From Sphingobium sp. Ant17 (GTDB lineage: Bacteria > Pseudomonadota > Alphaproteobacteria > Sphingomonadales > Sphingomonadaceae), in assembly GCF_000588875.1 (NCBI RefSeq), contig NZ_JEMV01000016.1:22282-86281 (forward strand): 64,000 nucleotides of DNA, written 5' to 3'. The translations under genes were made by a program, and so were the position numbers. Shown piece after piece: positions 37,847 to 49,325 of the stretch. Each line of letters starts with the position of its first letter. The stretch's first letter is position 1. The notes under the pieces were generated by a model. The model searched no databases, was not told where the DNA came from, and worked only from the letters and a program-made list of their open reading frames with translations.

Positions 37847-39641
37847 AGCTGCCCGGCGCGTTCCCGAGCGCCCCGGAGTTCACGCCGGAACCGCCGAGCG
37901 GCGGCGGTACGCTTGGAGGGCTTGAATGCAGATCGAGCCAGACGGCCCATGCCGGCCACCACGAACCTGCGTCTGACGATGTCCGGGCCAGCCAGGTTTC
38001 AGGTTCGACGCAGTCCGCGTCTGCCGGTCGTGCGAGCAACCGATAGAATCGATCCGGATGGCTTGGCTCGGATACAATTCCGTCGTCATGGCCGCCGGTG
38101 GTGAGCAGGAATGTCACCTCCGTACCCATCAGCCGATGGATCTTGTAGACCGATCGCCAGGGCGCGACATAGTCGCTTTCGGCGCCGACCGCGAAAACCG
38201 GCACATGAATATTTTCGAGGGGGATCGGTCGACCGTCGACCTGGTACCGTCCCTCGGCCAAATCGTTACCAAGAGCCAGGGAGCGAAGATACTGGCTATG
38301 CGCTGCAAAAGGCAGGCGGGTGGCGTCGCTGTGCCAAGCTTGCAGGTCGCTCATGGGGCCGCGTGCGCCCATGAGATAGTCGCGGACAAAATATGGCCAG
38401 ACAAGATCGTTCGAGCGCAGCGCCTGGAAAGCGCCGCTCATCTGCGCGCTGTCGAGATAACCCCGTGCGCGCGCCATCGTCTCGAGAAAATCCAGCTGCG
38501 CCGCATCGATAAACAGGCCGACCTCGCCCGGTTCGCTGAAATCGGTTTGCGCCGCGAACAGCGTCATCGTCGCAAGACGATCGTCGCCATCGCGCGCCAT
38601 CGCCGCCGCCGCGATCGCGAGCAAGGTCCCGCCGAGGCAATAGCCCGTCGCATGGATCTTGTTCGCGCCGGTGATCGCGGTGATCGCGTCGAGCGACGCC
38701 ATGATACCCAGCCGACGATAATCCTCCAGGTCGAGCGTGCGACCGCCTTCGCCGACATTGCGCCACGAAATCATGAACACCGTCTGTCCCTGCCCGACGA
38801 GCCAGCGCACCAGGGAATTCTCGGGCGACAGGTCGAGAACATAATATTTGAGGATCCACGCCGGAACGATCAGCAACGGTTCCGGACGGACGGCCTGCGT
38901 CGTCGGCACATATTGGATGAGCTCGATCAGATCGTTCCGATAAACCACCTTGCCCGGCGTGATCGCCACGTCGGCGCCAGGACGATAGAATTCGGCGCCG
39001 GCCGGCCGCTCCCCCGCAAGCGAGCGGAGCCAGTCCTGGATCAGAGTTGCCGCACCATCGATCAGGCATTCGCCCCCGGTCTCGATAATGCGGTGCTGGA
39101 GAACCGGATTGGTGGCGACAAAGTTCGAGGGCGCCAGCATGTCGAGCATTCGGTGGATCGAAAAGCGCATGATTGCCCGATGCTGCGCTGTAACCCCAAG
39201 AATATCGCACGCCGCCTCATCCCACCACCTCTCGCTGTGCAAAAAGGACTGACGTATCAGATCGAAAGGCCATGCCTCCCAGGAAGGATCGTCGAAGCGG
39301 TGATCCCGCGTTGGAGGGCCGGCTTGGGGCTTGGGTGCGCCTGCGGACGCAGCAGTCCGCCACTCACCACCGGCGAGCGACATAAATTCGCGGACGGTCT
39401 CGGCAACAATATGCATTTGGCTGCCTGGAAATAAGGCGAGATGCGTCGCCCAGTCTGCGAAGGCCTCACCGAGCGACGACGGCGCCAGCCCGCCTGTAAG
39501 GGTTGCAACGGCCGCTCTCGTGGGGCGAAGGAACAGTTCGGCCCATCCGTCATATGGACCACCAGCACAGTTTGTTGCCGTTCCGTCGGGCGTCGATAGC
39601 GAAACCACTGCCTGCTCCTCGTTGCCTGCCACTTGGCTCAT
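37830..39641 (-). CDS. phaC: Polyhydroxyalkanoate synthase (PhaC-like)
   Basis: 603-aa alpha/beta-hydrolase-fold polymerase that joins 3-hydroxyacyl-CoA into PHA. The lipase-like box is GYCLGG with the catalytic Cys, inside HATGYCLGGTLLAIAAAA. The catalytic Asp lies in VGAESDYVAPWRSVYK and the His in TTGGHDDGIVSEP. The last motif differs from the SGHIQSIVNPP of classical class I enzymes and belongs to a divergent PhaC-like group. N-terminal conserved FLRPTRAAVATL and LIVPAWILKYYVLDLSPENSLVRWLVGQG are present. No phaA, phaB or phaE lies nearby. The ATG at 39641 is divergent from the Bax-inhibitor-1 gene. Confidence 0.92.
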   Translation of the reverse strand: MSQVAGNEEQAVVSLSTPDGTATNCAGGPYDGWAELFLRPTRAAVATLTGGLAPSSLGEAFADWATHLALFPGSQMHIVAETVREFMSLAGGEWRTAASAGAPKPQAGPPTRDHRFDDPSWEAWPFDLIRQSFLHSERWWDEAACDILGVTAQHRAIMRFSIHRMLDMLAPSNFVATNPVLQHRIIETGGECLIDGAATLIQDWLRSLAGERPAGAEFYRPGADVAITPGKVVYRNDLIELIQYVPTTQAVRPEPLLIVPAWILKYYVLDLSPENSLVRWLVGQGQTVFMISWRNVGEGGRTLDLEDYRRLGIMASLDAITAITGANKIHATGYCLGGTLLAIAAAAMARDGDDRLATMTLFAAQTDFSEPGEVGLFIDAAQLDFLETMARARGYLDSAQMSGAFQALRSNDLVWPYFVRDYLMGARGPMSDLQAWHSDATRLPFAAHSQYLRSLALGNDLAEGRYQVDGRPIPLENIHVPVFAVGAESDYVAPWRSVYKIHRLMGTEVTFLLTTGGHDDGIVSEPSHPDRFYRLLARPADADCVEPETWLARTSSDAGSWWPAWAVWLDLHSSPPSVPPPLGGSGVNSGALGNAPGSYVLES

Positions 39642-39781
39642 AGGGACTTCGGCAGCGCCACGAATTAGGTAAGCCTACGGACCCGGGCCGCCCGTCAGCT
39701 TACGTAGCTTTGCGGATTGGTCGCAGCGACGTGCCGACACAGGGTAGAAGTGTAGCTTTTACCCAAGGCGAGGACCGGCGC

Positions 39782-40507
39782 ATGCTCCATCGAAGCAACG
39801 AATTTGAGTGGCCGGCATCCGGCAATGCGAACGGCGGGTATCGTGGGCTGGGCGCCTATATGAGCGCGGTCTATCTCCACATGGCCGGCGGCGTGATCCT
39901 ATCGGCAGCGTTCGCCCTTCTGGCCGCCTACAGCCGATCGCTCGCGGACGCCCTGTTCACTGCCGACGGGCTCACCATCATTGGATGGATCGTGACGCTG
40001 GCGCCCCTGGGACTGGTGATCCTGCTCGGCGCACGGGTCGATCGGCTGTCTGCCTCGACGGCCAGCGCGATCTTCATCCTCTACACCGCGCTCGTCGGAT
40101 TGTCGCTTGGCAGCTTGCTGCTCACCTACAGCAGCGACAGCGTCGGCTACACCTTCGTTTCCGCTGCTGCCGGATTTGCCGTGCTCGCTCTGGTGGGCAC
40201 TGTCACGCACAAGGATCTGTCGGGCCTGGGCGCCTTCTTCACGATCGCGCTCGTCGGGCTCATCGTGACGATGCTGCTTAATCTGTTCGTGCGCTCAGGC
40301 ACTGTCGATCTGCTCACCTCGGGCGTCGGCATCCTGCTGTTCGCAGGGCTCACCGCATTCGATGCACAGCGGCTGAAGCGTCAATATGAGGAGGGCGCCG
40401 CGGACGGGCGCAATGGCGCTGCGGTGCTGGGTGCGCTGACGCTCTACCTCGATTTCCTGAACCTGTTCCTGTCGTTGCTGCGGTTCAGCGGACGGGAGCG
40501 GTGGTGA
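39782..40507 (+). CDS. Bax inhibitor-1 / YccA family membrane protein
   Basis: 241-aa protein with seven membrane helices, first helix MSAVYLHMAGGVILSAAFAL and last LTLYLDFLNLFLSLLRF. The family signature GILLFAGLTAFDAQRLKRQYEEG is clear, including the aspartates of the calcium- or proton-leak site. Bacterial members modulate FtsH or act as ion channels. GAGGA site before the ATG at 39782. The stop overlaps the start of the P-type ATPase (GTGA), which is unusual company for this family. Confidence 0.93.
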   Translation: MLHRSNEFEWPASGNANGGYRGLGAYMSAVYLHMAGGVILSAAFALLAAYSRSLADALFTADGLTIIGWIVTLAPLGLVILLGARVDRLSASTASAIFILYTALVGLSLGSLLLTYSSDSVGYTFVSAAAGFAVLALVGTVTHKDLSGLGAFFTIALVGLIVTMLLNLFVRSGTVDLLTSGVGILLFAGLTAFDAQRLKRQYEEGAADGRNGAAVLGALTLYLDFLNLFLSLLRFSGRERW

Positions 40508-43035
40508 CCGAGCCGCAGGCGTTCTGGCAAGCCACGCCCGACGATTCTCTCCGCACGCTCGCCGCGACCTGCGACGGGCTGTCGTCGAATGAGGCTGCCG
40601 CGCGCCTCGACCGTGACGGGCCGAACGAGATCTCCGCGGCGAAGCAGCGGCATCTCCTGCTCGACCTCCTGCGCCGCCTCGGCAATCCGCTGATCGCTAT
40701 CCTGCTCGTGGCCGCCGGCATAGCCGGGGCCACCGGCGACATGGCGAGCTTTGCCATCATTTTCCTCGTCGTCGTGCTGTCTACCACCCTCGATCTCGTC
40801 CAGGAGCACAGGGCCGAAGCGACGGCGGAAGCGCTCAAGCGGGCGATCGCCCTTCATGCGACCGTGCTGCGCGACGGCAAGCCGATCGAGTTGCCCGTGC
40901 GCGAGTTGGTGGCCGGCGATATCGTCATGCTTGCGGCGGGCGATCTCGTCCCCGCCGATGGCGTCGTCCTGGCGGCGAACGGCGCGCAGGTGAACGAGGC
41001 GCTGCTGACCGGCGAGCCTTATCCGGTTGAGAAGCAGATCGAGCCCGTCATGGTCGCCGAGACGCCGGCCGACGCGCGCAACGCGCTGTTCCACGGGACA
41101 TCGCTCATTGGCGGCACGGCGACAATGCTCGTCGTCCAGACCGGTTTGCGCACGCGCTTCGGCGCGATCGCGCGTTCGCTCGCCGGCAAACAGCCGACGA
41201 CTGCTTTCGAGCATGGCATCCACAAGCTCGGGGTGCTGATCGTCAGGCTCACGATCTTCCTCGTGCTGTTCGTGCTGCTCGCCCATCTCGCGCTCGGGCG
41301 GCCGCCGCTGCAATCCTTCCTGTTCGCGATGGCGCTCGCGGTGGGCCTGACACCCGAGCTTTTGCCGATGATCATGACCGTCGCGCTCGGGCGCGGCGCT
41401 CAGCGGATGGCGAAAGCCAAAGTCGTGGTGAAGCGGCTATCCGCGATCCACGACCTCGGCCAGATGGATATATTGTGCACCGACAAGACCGGCACGCTCA
41501 CCGAGGCGCGGATCACGCTCGTCGGCCACCCAGGCATCGACGGCGAGGATGACGAGCGGGTGGCGGAGTTGGCGGCGGTCAACGCCCGCTTCGAGACCGG
41601 CCTGAAAAGTCCGCTCGACCAGGCGTTGCTGCTCCACATGACCGGCCGCTCGCTCGAGGGCTGGCGCAAGCTGGATGAACGGCCGTTCGATTTCGAGCGG
41701 CGGCGCGTCGCGGTGCTTGCCGAGCAGGGAAGCGAGCGGATCGAGATCGTCAAGGGCGCGCCCGAGACGCTGCTCGCCTTGTGCACAAGAGCGCAGGACC
41801 GATCGGGAGAGTTCGTGCCGCTCGACGATGCGCTGCGCGCCCGTCTGTGCGCGCTGCGCGACGATCGCGCGGCGCAGGGGCTGAGATTGCTCGCGATCGC
41901 ATGGAAACCGGCGGCCGGGCAAGAGCGAATCGACGCCCGGGGAGAGGACGAGCTGGTGTTCGCGGGCTATTGCGTGTTCGTCGACCCGCCCAAACCGAGC
42001 GCCACGTCCGCAGTCGCCCGGCTCGAAGCGGCGGGCATTCGCATCAAGGTGATTTCGGGCGATGCGGCGCCCGTGATCCAGCATCTCGTGGCGGCGCTCG
42101 CCCTGCCGGTCGAAGGTATTTTGACCGGCGAAGAGATCGCGAAGCTGAATGATCCAGCACTAGCTGCCCGGGTGGAACAGGTCGACCTTTTCGCTCGGGT
42201 CACGCCCGACCAGAAGACGCGGATCGTCCGCGCGCTCCGTGCGCGCGGTCACACGGTGGGCTTCATCGGCGACGGCATCAACGACGCGCCGGCGATCCGC
42301 GCCGCCGATGTCGGCCTGTCTGTCGACGGCGCCACCGATGTGGCCCGCGAGGCGGCCGACATGATCCTGCTCGCGCCCGATCTCGGCGTGCTCGCCGATG
42401 GTGTCGCGGAGGGGCGACGGACCTATGCCAACATCATGAAATATGTCCGGATGGGAACGAGTTCCAACTTCGGCAACATGCTGACCATGGCGATCGCGTC
42501 GCTGTTCCTGCCGTTCCTGCCGCTCACGCCGGTGCAGGTGCTGCTCAACAACCTTCTCTACGACCTTTCCGAGATCGGCATCCCGTTCGACACCGCGGAC
42601 AGCGGCGATCTGGCGCGTCCGCAGGGATGGGACATAAGGGGGCTCGTACGCTTCACCGCGATCATGGGACCGCTTTCCTCGCTCTTCGACTTCGCGACTT
42701 TCGCGCTTCTGCTCGGCGTCTTCCACGTCGGCATCCCGGAGTTTCGCACGGCCTGGTTCATGGAATCGATGATGACGCAGATCCTCGTCGTGTTCGTGAT
42801 CCGTACATCCCGCCCGGCCTGGTCGAGCCGGCCTCACATCGTGCTGACGGTCACCGCGCTGGCCGGCCTGGCGGCAGCGCTGCTGCTGCCGCTGCTGCCT
42901 TCGGCCGGTCTGCTCGGCTTCGCGATACCGGGTGCAACCATATTCGGCGCCATCGCGCTGTTGGTGGCCGGCTATCTGGCAAGCGCGGAGTTCCTCAAGC
43001 GGTTCGCATTGCGGCCAGCGAGGTCCGCGCGTTGA
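40504..43035 (+). CDS. mgtA: P-type ATPase, MgtA-like (P3B) magnesium transporter
   Basis: 843-aa cation pump with GTG start overlapping the upstream stop. N-terminal cation-ATPase domain, dephosphorylation motif LLTGEPYPVEK, TM4 region VGLTPELLPMIMTVALGRGA and phosphorylation site [15 protein letters not shown] are all present. The segment following TM4 (KVVVKRLSAIHDLGQMDILCTDKTGT) is characteristic of MgtA/MgtB. The hinge GFIGDGINDAPAIRAADVGLSVD is intact. It would import Mg2+. A mgtCBR-like leader is not apparent because the gene is coupled to the Bax-inhibitor-1 gene. Confidence 0.9.
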   Translation: MTEPQAFWQATPDDSLRTLAATCDGLSSNEAAARLDRDGPNEISAAKQRHLLLDLLRRLGNPLIAILLVAAGIAGATGDMASFAIIFLVVVLSTTLDLVQEHRAEATAEALKRAIALHATVLRDGKPIELPVRELVAGDIVMLAAGDLVPADGVVLAANGAQVNEALLTGEPYPVEKQIEPVMVAETPADARNALFHGTSLIGGTATMLVVQTGLRTRFGAIARSLAGKQPTTAFEHGIHKLGVLIVRLTIFLVLFVLLAHLALGRPPLQSFLFAMALAVGLTPELLPMIMTVALGRGAQRMAKAKVVVKRLSAIHDLGQMDILCTDKTGTLTEARITLVGHPGIDGEDDERVAELAAVNARFETGLKSPLDQALLLHMTGRSLEGWRKLDERPFDFERRRVAVLAEQGSERIEIVKGAPETLLALCTRAQDRSGEFVPLDDALRARLCALRDDRAAQGLRLLAIAWKPAAGQERIDARGEDELVFAGYCVFVDPPKPSATSAVARLEAAGIRIKVISGDAAPVIQHLVAALALPVEGILTGEEIAKLNDPALAARVEQVDLFARVTPDQKTRIVRALRARGHTVGFIGDGINDAPAIRAADVGLSVDGATDVAREAADMILLAPDLGVLADGVAEGRRTYANIMKYVRMGTSSNFGNMLTMAIASLFLPFLPLTPVQVLLNNLLYDLSEIGIPFDTADSGDLARPQGWDIRGLVRFTAIMGPLSSLFDFATFALLLGVFHVGIPEFRTAWFMESMMTQILVVFVIRTSRPAWSSRPHIVLTVTALAGLAAALLLPLLPSAGLLGFAIPGATIFGAIALLVAGYLASAEFLKRFALRPARSAR

Positions 43036-43092
43036 TGACGAGGCCGCCGTGGCTGCATGACCGCGTCCCTCGATCTTATCGGGATGGTTTGA

Positions 43093-44742
<1,650 letters not shown>

Positions 44743-44772
44743 GCCAGCGCGAGTCCGTGGGATCATCGTCTC

Positions 44773-46370
44773 TCAGTGCCGCCGGGCGGCGCGCTTGTCC
44801 CGGACCTTCTTGTAGCTCTCCAGAACAGCCCGCATATCGTCGAGCGCCTGCTGACGGATCTTGGCATCCTGTATTTCGGCTAGTTCGCGTTTCAGGCCGG
44901 CGGCGAAATCAGCGTAGCTGTTCTGCCAATCGCGACCCACGGCCTGCCGAAGCTCCGGGTCTCCGGTCTTGATCCGGGCGGCAGGCGTGCCGACGGGCAG
45001 CCGGAACACCTCGCCTATCTCCGGCACGATGATGGAGGCGCTCAATTCGCGGGCCTGGGCGATGCGGCGCAACGTCCCGATCGCCGTCGCTTCCCCATGC
45101 GAGAGGAAGAGACTGCCCCCGACAGGACGCCGCGCCTCCATCCACGCCAGCAGATCGTCCTGATCGGCGTGCGCCGAATAGGTGTCGATGTGCCGAATCT
45201 GGGCGCGCACGACGACGTCCTCACCCGAAATGCGCACGCGCTCGGCGCCGTCGAGAATGATCCGGCCCAGCGAGCCCTCCGCCTGGAAGCCGACGAACAG
45301 CACCGTGGATTCGCGTCGGAAGAGATTGTGCTTGAGATGGTGCCGGATGCGGCCGCCTTCACACATGCCCGATGCCGCCATGATGATGCGCCCGACAAGC
45401 TGTTCAGCCGGATCGATTCCGCGACATCATCGACGAAATGAAAAGCCGGGTGACCAAAGACATTCTCGCCCTCCATGTCCTCGAGCGAGCCGGCATATTT
45501 GGCGAACACGCTGGTCGCGCGATTGGCCAAAGGGGAATCGACGAAGACAGGGGTGGACGGAATGCGGTTGGCGTCGATCAGCGCGGCGATATCAACCAGC
45601 AGTTCCTGCGTGCGCTCGAGCGCGAACACCGGAATGATGAGATTGCCACCGCGCGCCAGCGCCCCCTTGATCTCGGCTTCCAGCAAGGTTCGGCGCTCGC
45701 CGATGGTGAGATGGTCGCGCTTGCGGTCGCCGTAGGTGGATTCGCAGATGACATGATCGAACCCCGAAGGACCCTCCGGATCGCGTTGAAACGCCTTATG
45801 CTCGGGACCAAGGTCACCGGAACACAGGACATGCCTCCCTCCGACATCGAGCTCAACCGACGCCGAGCCCAGGATGTGCCCGGCGTTCCAAAGGCGCGCC
45901 CTGAACCCGGGGATCTCAAACCATGTCTCGAGCTCAACGGGCCGGGTCTGCCGCCACGCGGCCATCGCGTCCTGCTCGGTGTAGATCGGTATGATCTTTG
46001 GCTGGTCCGCACGATCCTTGCGTCGATTGCGTCGGGTTGCGTCGCTCTCCTGGATGCGCCCCGCGTCGGCCAGCATGAACTCGAGCAGATCCGCCGTTGG
46101 CGCCGTGCACCAGATCTCGCCCGTGAAGCCTTCGGCCACGAGCCTGGGCAATAGTCCGCTATGATCGATATGGGCGTGGGTCAGGATGACCGCGTCGACC
46201 TCCTCCGCGTCGAACGGGAAGGCACTCCGGTTGAGCGCTTCGAGCGTACGGGAACCCTGGAAGAGCCCGCAATCGACGAGCAACCGTTTCCCGTCACGGC
46301 AGAATTCCATGCAGGAGCCAGTGACAGTACGGGCTGCTCCGTGGAAGGCGAGTGTGAGGTCGTCAGTCAT
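44773..46370 (-). CDS. Metallo-beta-lactamase / beta-CASP RNA-processing exonuclease (frameshift near 45405)
   Basis: About 532 aa after correction. The metallo-hydrolase core has AVILTHAHIDHSGLLPRL, then GHILGSASVELDVGGRHVLCSGDLG. The beta-CASP region has VICESTYGDRKRD and PVFALERTQELL. The frame breaks after VDDVAESIRLN; the other frame carries VGRIIMAASGMCEGGRIRHHL and the final IDTYSAHADQDDLLAWM and LSHGEATA motifs. Adding one C near 45405 joins them. This YSH1/CPSF-like group is predicted to degrade or process RNA. It often sits in stress islands with BON, ADH and PhaC genes, as here. Confidence 0.9.
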
Positions 46371-46629
46371 GAAGTATCAGATCATTGTCCTGGATCGGCT
46401 GGGGAAAAGCCGTTTCTCCCACTCGAACTGCCCATGTCATCGTTTCGCCGGAGAGTGTCCGACGTGTTGCAAGCGAAGGCAACCAAAGCAGGAGGCCTTG
46501 CCGCCGTGCAATCAGTATTTGTGGCGATATTCTCTCGGCGACATTCATCCGGACGATGGCTGAGCAGCTATCCGTGCGGATGGCTGCGCGATCGACGAAA
46601 CTCCGAGTTTAGAAGAGGACAGCGCAGAT
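46371..46629. other. Intergenic region upstream of beta-CASP gene
   Basis: Contains the promoter for the minus-strand nuclease. A Cys-rich open frame on the plus strand (NCPCHRF, GECPTCC) has no ribosome site and is not called. Confidence 0.35.
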
Positions 46630-46657
46630 GCGGCCGCCGGGATATTCCGGCGGCCGC
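46630..46657 (-). terminator. Hairpin after BON gene, terminator-like
   Basis: GCGGCCGCCGG (46630-46640) and CCGGCGGCCGC (46647-46657) form a perfect 11-bp stem with a 6-nt loop (GATATT), 20 bp after the BON gene stop. No T-run follows on the minus strand, so it may be a processing or stabilising hairpin and not a classical terminator. Confidence 0.55.
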
Positions 46658-46677
46658 TGATTTCCGACGTGGCGCAG

Positions 46678-47328
46678 TCAGACGACGACGATATTATCCT
46701 CGACCCTGGTGACGCCGGGAGCGGCCCAGGCGGCGCGCTCGGCGATCTGCCGCTCGTTCCACGCCCTGACCTTGCCGCCCAGCGTCACCTTGCCGCCATC
46801 GGTGAACACGGTGACGGAGGCGGCATCAAGATCGGCATTGCGCTTGAACGCCGCCACGATCCGGTCCTTGACGTCGCCGGACGTCGGCAGCTTGCGCAGC
46901 TCGATCAGATTGCTGACGCCGACGACGCCGTTGACCTTGCCGGCGACCTTCCGCGCCTCGTCGCTCTGATAGTACCAGTCGACCGTGCCGCTGAGCGTCA
47001 CCCAGCCATGCTCGACCTTCACCGCGATCTTGTCGTCGGGGATCGAGACGTTCCAGGAGAACATGTCGAGGATGCGCTTGGCGATTTCATGATCGGCGGT
47101 CTTCGGATCGGAGGCGAAGCGCACCTTGATCTCCTCGGCGATTGCCTTGACCCCAGCAACGCGCCGGGTTGCCTTCTCCGCCGCCATCTTCTGCGGATAG
47201 CTTTTGACGAATCCGGAAAGTGTGACGACGCCGTCCGTCACGGCCACGCCGATATCGGCCTGGTCGATGCTCGGCTCCCACGCCAGCTCATCGAGAACGT
47301 CACGCTGTAATTGACTGTCGCTTTTCAT
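46678..47328 (-). CDS. Triple BON-domain protein (first copy)
   Basis: 216-aa protein with three BON repeats (LQRDVLDELAWEPSIDQADI...VVTLSGFVKSY; IAKRILDMFSWNVSIPDDKI...WVTLSGTVDWYYQ; VKDRIVAAFKRNADLDAASV...KVTLGGKVRAW). No signal peptide, so cytoplasmic in contrast to the periplasmic OsmY. BON domains bind lipid or ligands; this cytoplasmic triple form is linked to stress but its role is undefined. Its ATG lies inside the 3' end of the histidine kinase gene (29-bp overlap). A close paralogue of identical length lies at 50887. Confidence 0.92.
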   Translation of the reverse strand: MKSDSQLQRDVLDELAWEPSIDQADIGVAVTDGVVTLSGFVKSYPQKMAAEKATRRVAGVKAIAEEIKVRFASDPKTADHEIAKRILDMFSWNVSIPDDKIAVKVEHGWVTLSGTVDWYYQSDEARKVAGKVNGVVGVSNLIELRKLPTSGDVKDRIVAAFKRNADLDAASVTVFTDGGKVTLGGKVRAWNERQIAERAAWAAPGVTRVEDNIVVV

Positions 47329-48055
47329 GTCTGATCTCCTTGCGGGTCATTCTATTCCACCGGGCGGGGGCCGTCGCGGCGGTCTCAGCGCCGGCGACCT
47401 TGAGGACCAGCGGCAAGTTCAGGGAAGCGACGGAGCCGCGGTTCTCGCTGCTCCGGAAACGCAGGCGGCCATGGGCGTTCTCGACGAAATGCCGGACGCG
47501 GCCGAGGCCGAAGCCGTTCACGGAGGGCTGTTCGAATCGATGCAGCGCCGCGTGGAGTTCGGCGGCGCTCATGCCGCGGCCATTATCGGCGACGATGAGC
47601 CGGACGCGGCCTCCGAGCCGTCTGGTCCGGATCCGGATGACGCCCGGTCTCACCAATGCCGCGCAGGCGTTGGAGACCAGCTCCAGGATCACGGCGTCCA
47701 GATCGGCGGGATCGAGCTTCACGGGCAGTGAGCCGACGGCCGGTTCGAACCGGATTTCGACGTGCCGACCGGCGCGCGCGCGCATCAGCGACCCGAGACC
47801 GGCGAGATGCTCGTTGAGGTCGAAGCGCGTCGCGGCGCCTCCCGATCGGCCTTGCCCGAGCATCGCGCTGGTAAGTCGTCCCCCGCGCAACGCGGCGTCC
47901 TCGATCGCGTCGAGCAGCAATGTCCGCCGATCGCCCGTCGGCCTGTCGTCCAGCATGTGCCGCGCGGAGGCCACGACGCCGAAGAGGTTGCGCAGATCGT
48001 GAATAGTCTCACGCGTGGATATATCCGGATCCCGGTGAAGTGAGACACTGTGCAT
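47300..48055 (-). CDS. Short soluble histidine-kinase-like ATPase
   Basis: 251-aa protein with no membrane segment or sensor domain. H-box-like ETIHDLRNLFGVVASARHML (His near residue 19), N-box VILELVSNACAALV, G1 VADNGRGMSAAEL and GFGLGRVRHFVENAHGRLRF. The sensor domain is missing and the His box sits almost at the N-terminus, so it must take its signal from another protein. It is co-transcribed with the triple BON protein, which overlaps it by 29 bp. No response regulator is adjacent. Confidence 0.82.
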   Translation of the reverse strand: MHSVSLHRDPDISTRETIHDLRNLFGVVASARHMLDDRPTGDRRTLLLDAIEDAALRGGRLTSAMLGQGRSGGAATRFDLNEHLAGLGSLMRARAGRHVEIRFEPAVGSLPVKLDPADLDAVILELVSNACAALVRPGVIRIRTRRLGGRVRLIVADNGRGMSAAELHAALHRFEQPSVNGFGLGRVRHFVENAHGRLRFRSSENRGSVASLNLPLVLKVAGAETAATAPARWNRMTRKEIRHEKRQSITA

Positions 48056-48202
48056 GGCGCCCTCCGTTGACGCAATTCTTGTCCCTCTCAGGAAGCGCCC
48101 GGAGAATCGGGAATGTTACTTAGGGGTCGATCCCCCGTGCTCGCGTCCTTCCATATTGATGTTTCACTCCGCGGGCTCTTGGCGACGGCTTCATCGTGGC
48201 CG

Positions 48203-49325
48203 TCAGCCGAGCGACACGCCGACGATTGCCCCGGCACCATAGGTGACTGCGGCAGCGGCAATCCCGATGACGAGTTGGCGCGCCGCCGAGAACAGCGCGG
48301 AACGGCCGGTGAAAAGGCTCGTGCCGGCGCCGATCAGCGCGAGGGCAAGGCCGCTGGCGGCCAGGCTGGCGATCAGCGCCGGTCGCCCCGAGAGCAGCAG
48401 GAACGGCGCGACCGGGATGATCGCGCCGGTCGCAAAGAGCAGGAACGACCATGTCGCGGCCGTCCAGGCGGACCCGCCGAGCTGATCCGGATCGATCCCG
48501 AGCTCCTCGCGCGCCAGCGTGTCGAGCGCGGTTCCTTCATTGCCCAGCAGCCGCTCCGCCAGCGCGCGCGCTGTGGTTCGGCGATGCCTTTGGCCTGATA
48601 GATCAGGACAAGCTCCTCCTCCTCTTCCTCGGGAACCTCGCGCAACTCTTCGGCTTCGGTCGCGATCTGGCTCTGGTAGAGTTCGCGCGAGCTTGTGACC
48701 GACAGCCATTCGCCCATCGCCATCGAGCAGGCGCCCGCGACAAGACCGGCAAGCCCCGTGAGCAACAGCGTATTGTCCGCCGCGGCGGCGCCGGCCACAC
48801 CCATCACCAGGCTGAGATTGGAGACGAGGCCGTCATTGGCTCCGAGCACGGCGGCGCGCAATGTGTTGCCACCGCCGCGGTGGCGTCCCTCGAGGAGCGC
48901 GATCGTCGGTCCTGAAAGACCTCCTTTGCCGGCGGCGGCCCGCATCAGCACGGCATGCGATCGCTCGTCGCCGGGAAGCCCGGCGGCCTTCGCCTCGGGC
49001 TGTGCGTCATAGGCCGTGCTGCCACGCGCCTCGCTGGCCGCGATCGCCGGCAGGACGAAAGCCGGTCCCAATCGCTTCGCCAGCCAGGAGAGGATGCGTG
49101 CGCTTGCGGAGGGAGCAGGCGAAAAATGGCCGCCGCCGCTTCGATCCGCTTGCGCCAGAACTCGCCATGGGCCTGCTCGACCGCGGCGAGCCGGTGGAAC
49201 ACCTCGGCCAGCTTCGGATCGGCCTCGCTCTCGGCCAGCGCCGCATAGACCGCCGCGCCATCGACCTCGCCCTGGAGATTGGAGCGATAGCGCGGCAGGG
49301 CGCCAGGGTCGGTCCCGGTGGTCAA
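48203..49325 (-). CDS. mbfA: MbfA-like ferritin/VIT1 iron transporter (two frameshifts, near 49128 and 48570)
   Basis: About 374 aa after correction. The N-terminal ferritin-like (erythrin) domain has LQGEVDGAAVYAALAESEAD and AAVEQAHGEFW, giving the Glu and ExxH iron ligands. The C-terminal VIT1/CCC1 membrane domain shows LRAAVLGANDGLVSNLSLVMG, GACSMAMGEWLSV and, in a third frame, FLLFATGAIIPVAPFLLL. One missing base near 49128 and another near 48570 explain both breaks (ARILSWLAKRLGPAF and EPQARALAERLL are restored). In alphaproteobacteria MbfA exports iron under high-iron or peroxide stress and is Irr-controlled. It overlaps the ADH stop by 4 bp, so it is coupled to that gene. Confidence 0.85.

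Noticed and set aside
46375..46563. Cys-rich short open frame, possible zinc-ribbon protein
   Set aside because: No ribosome site, no consistent CxxC spacing and no conserved context.
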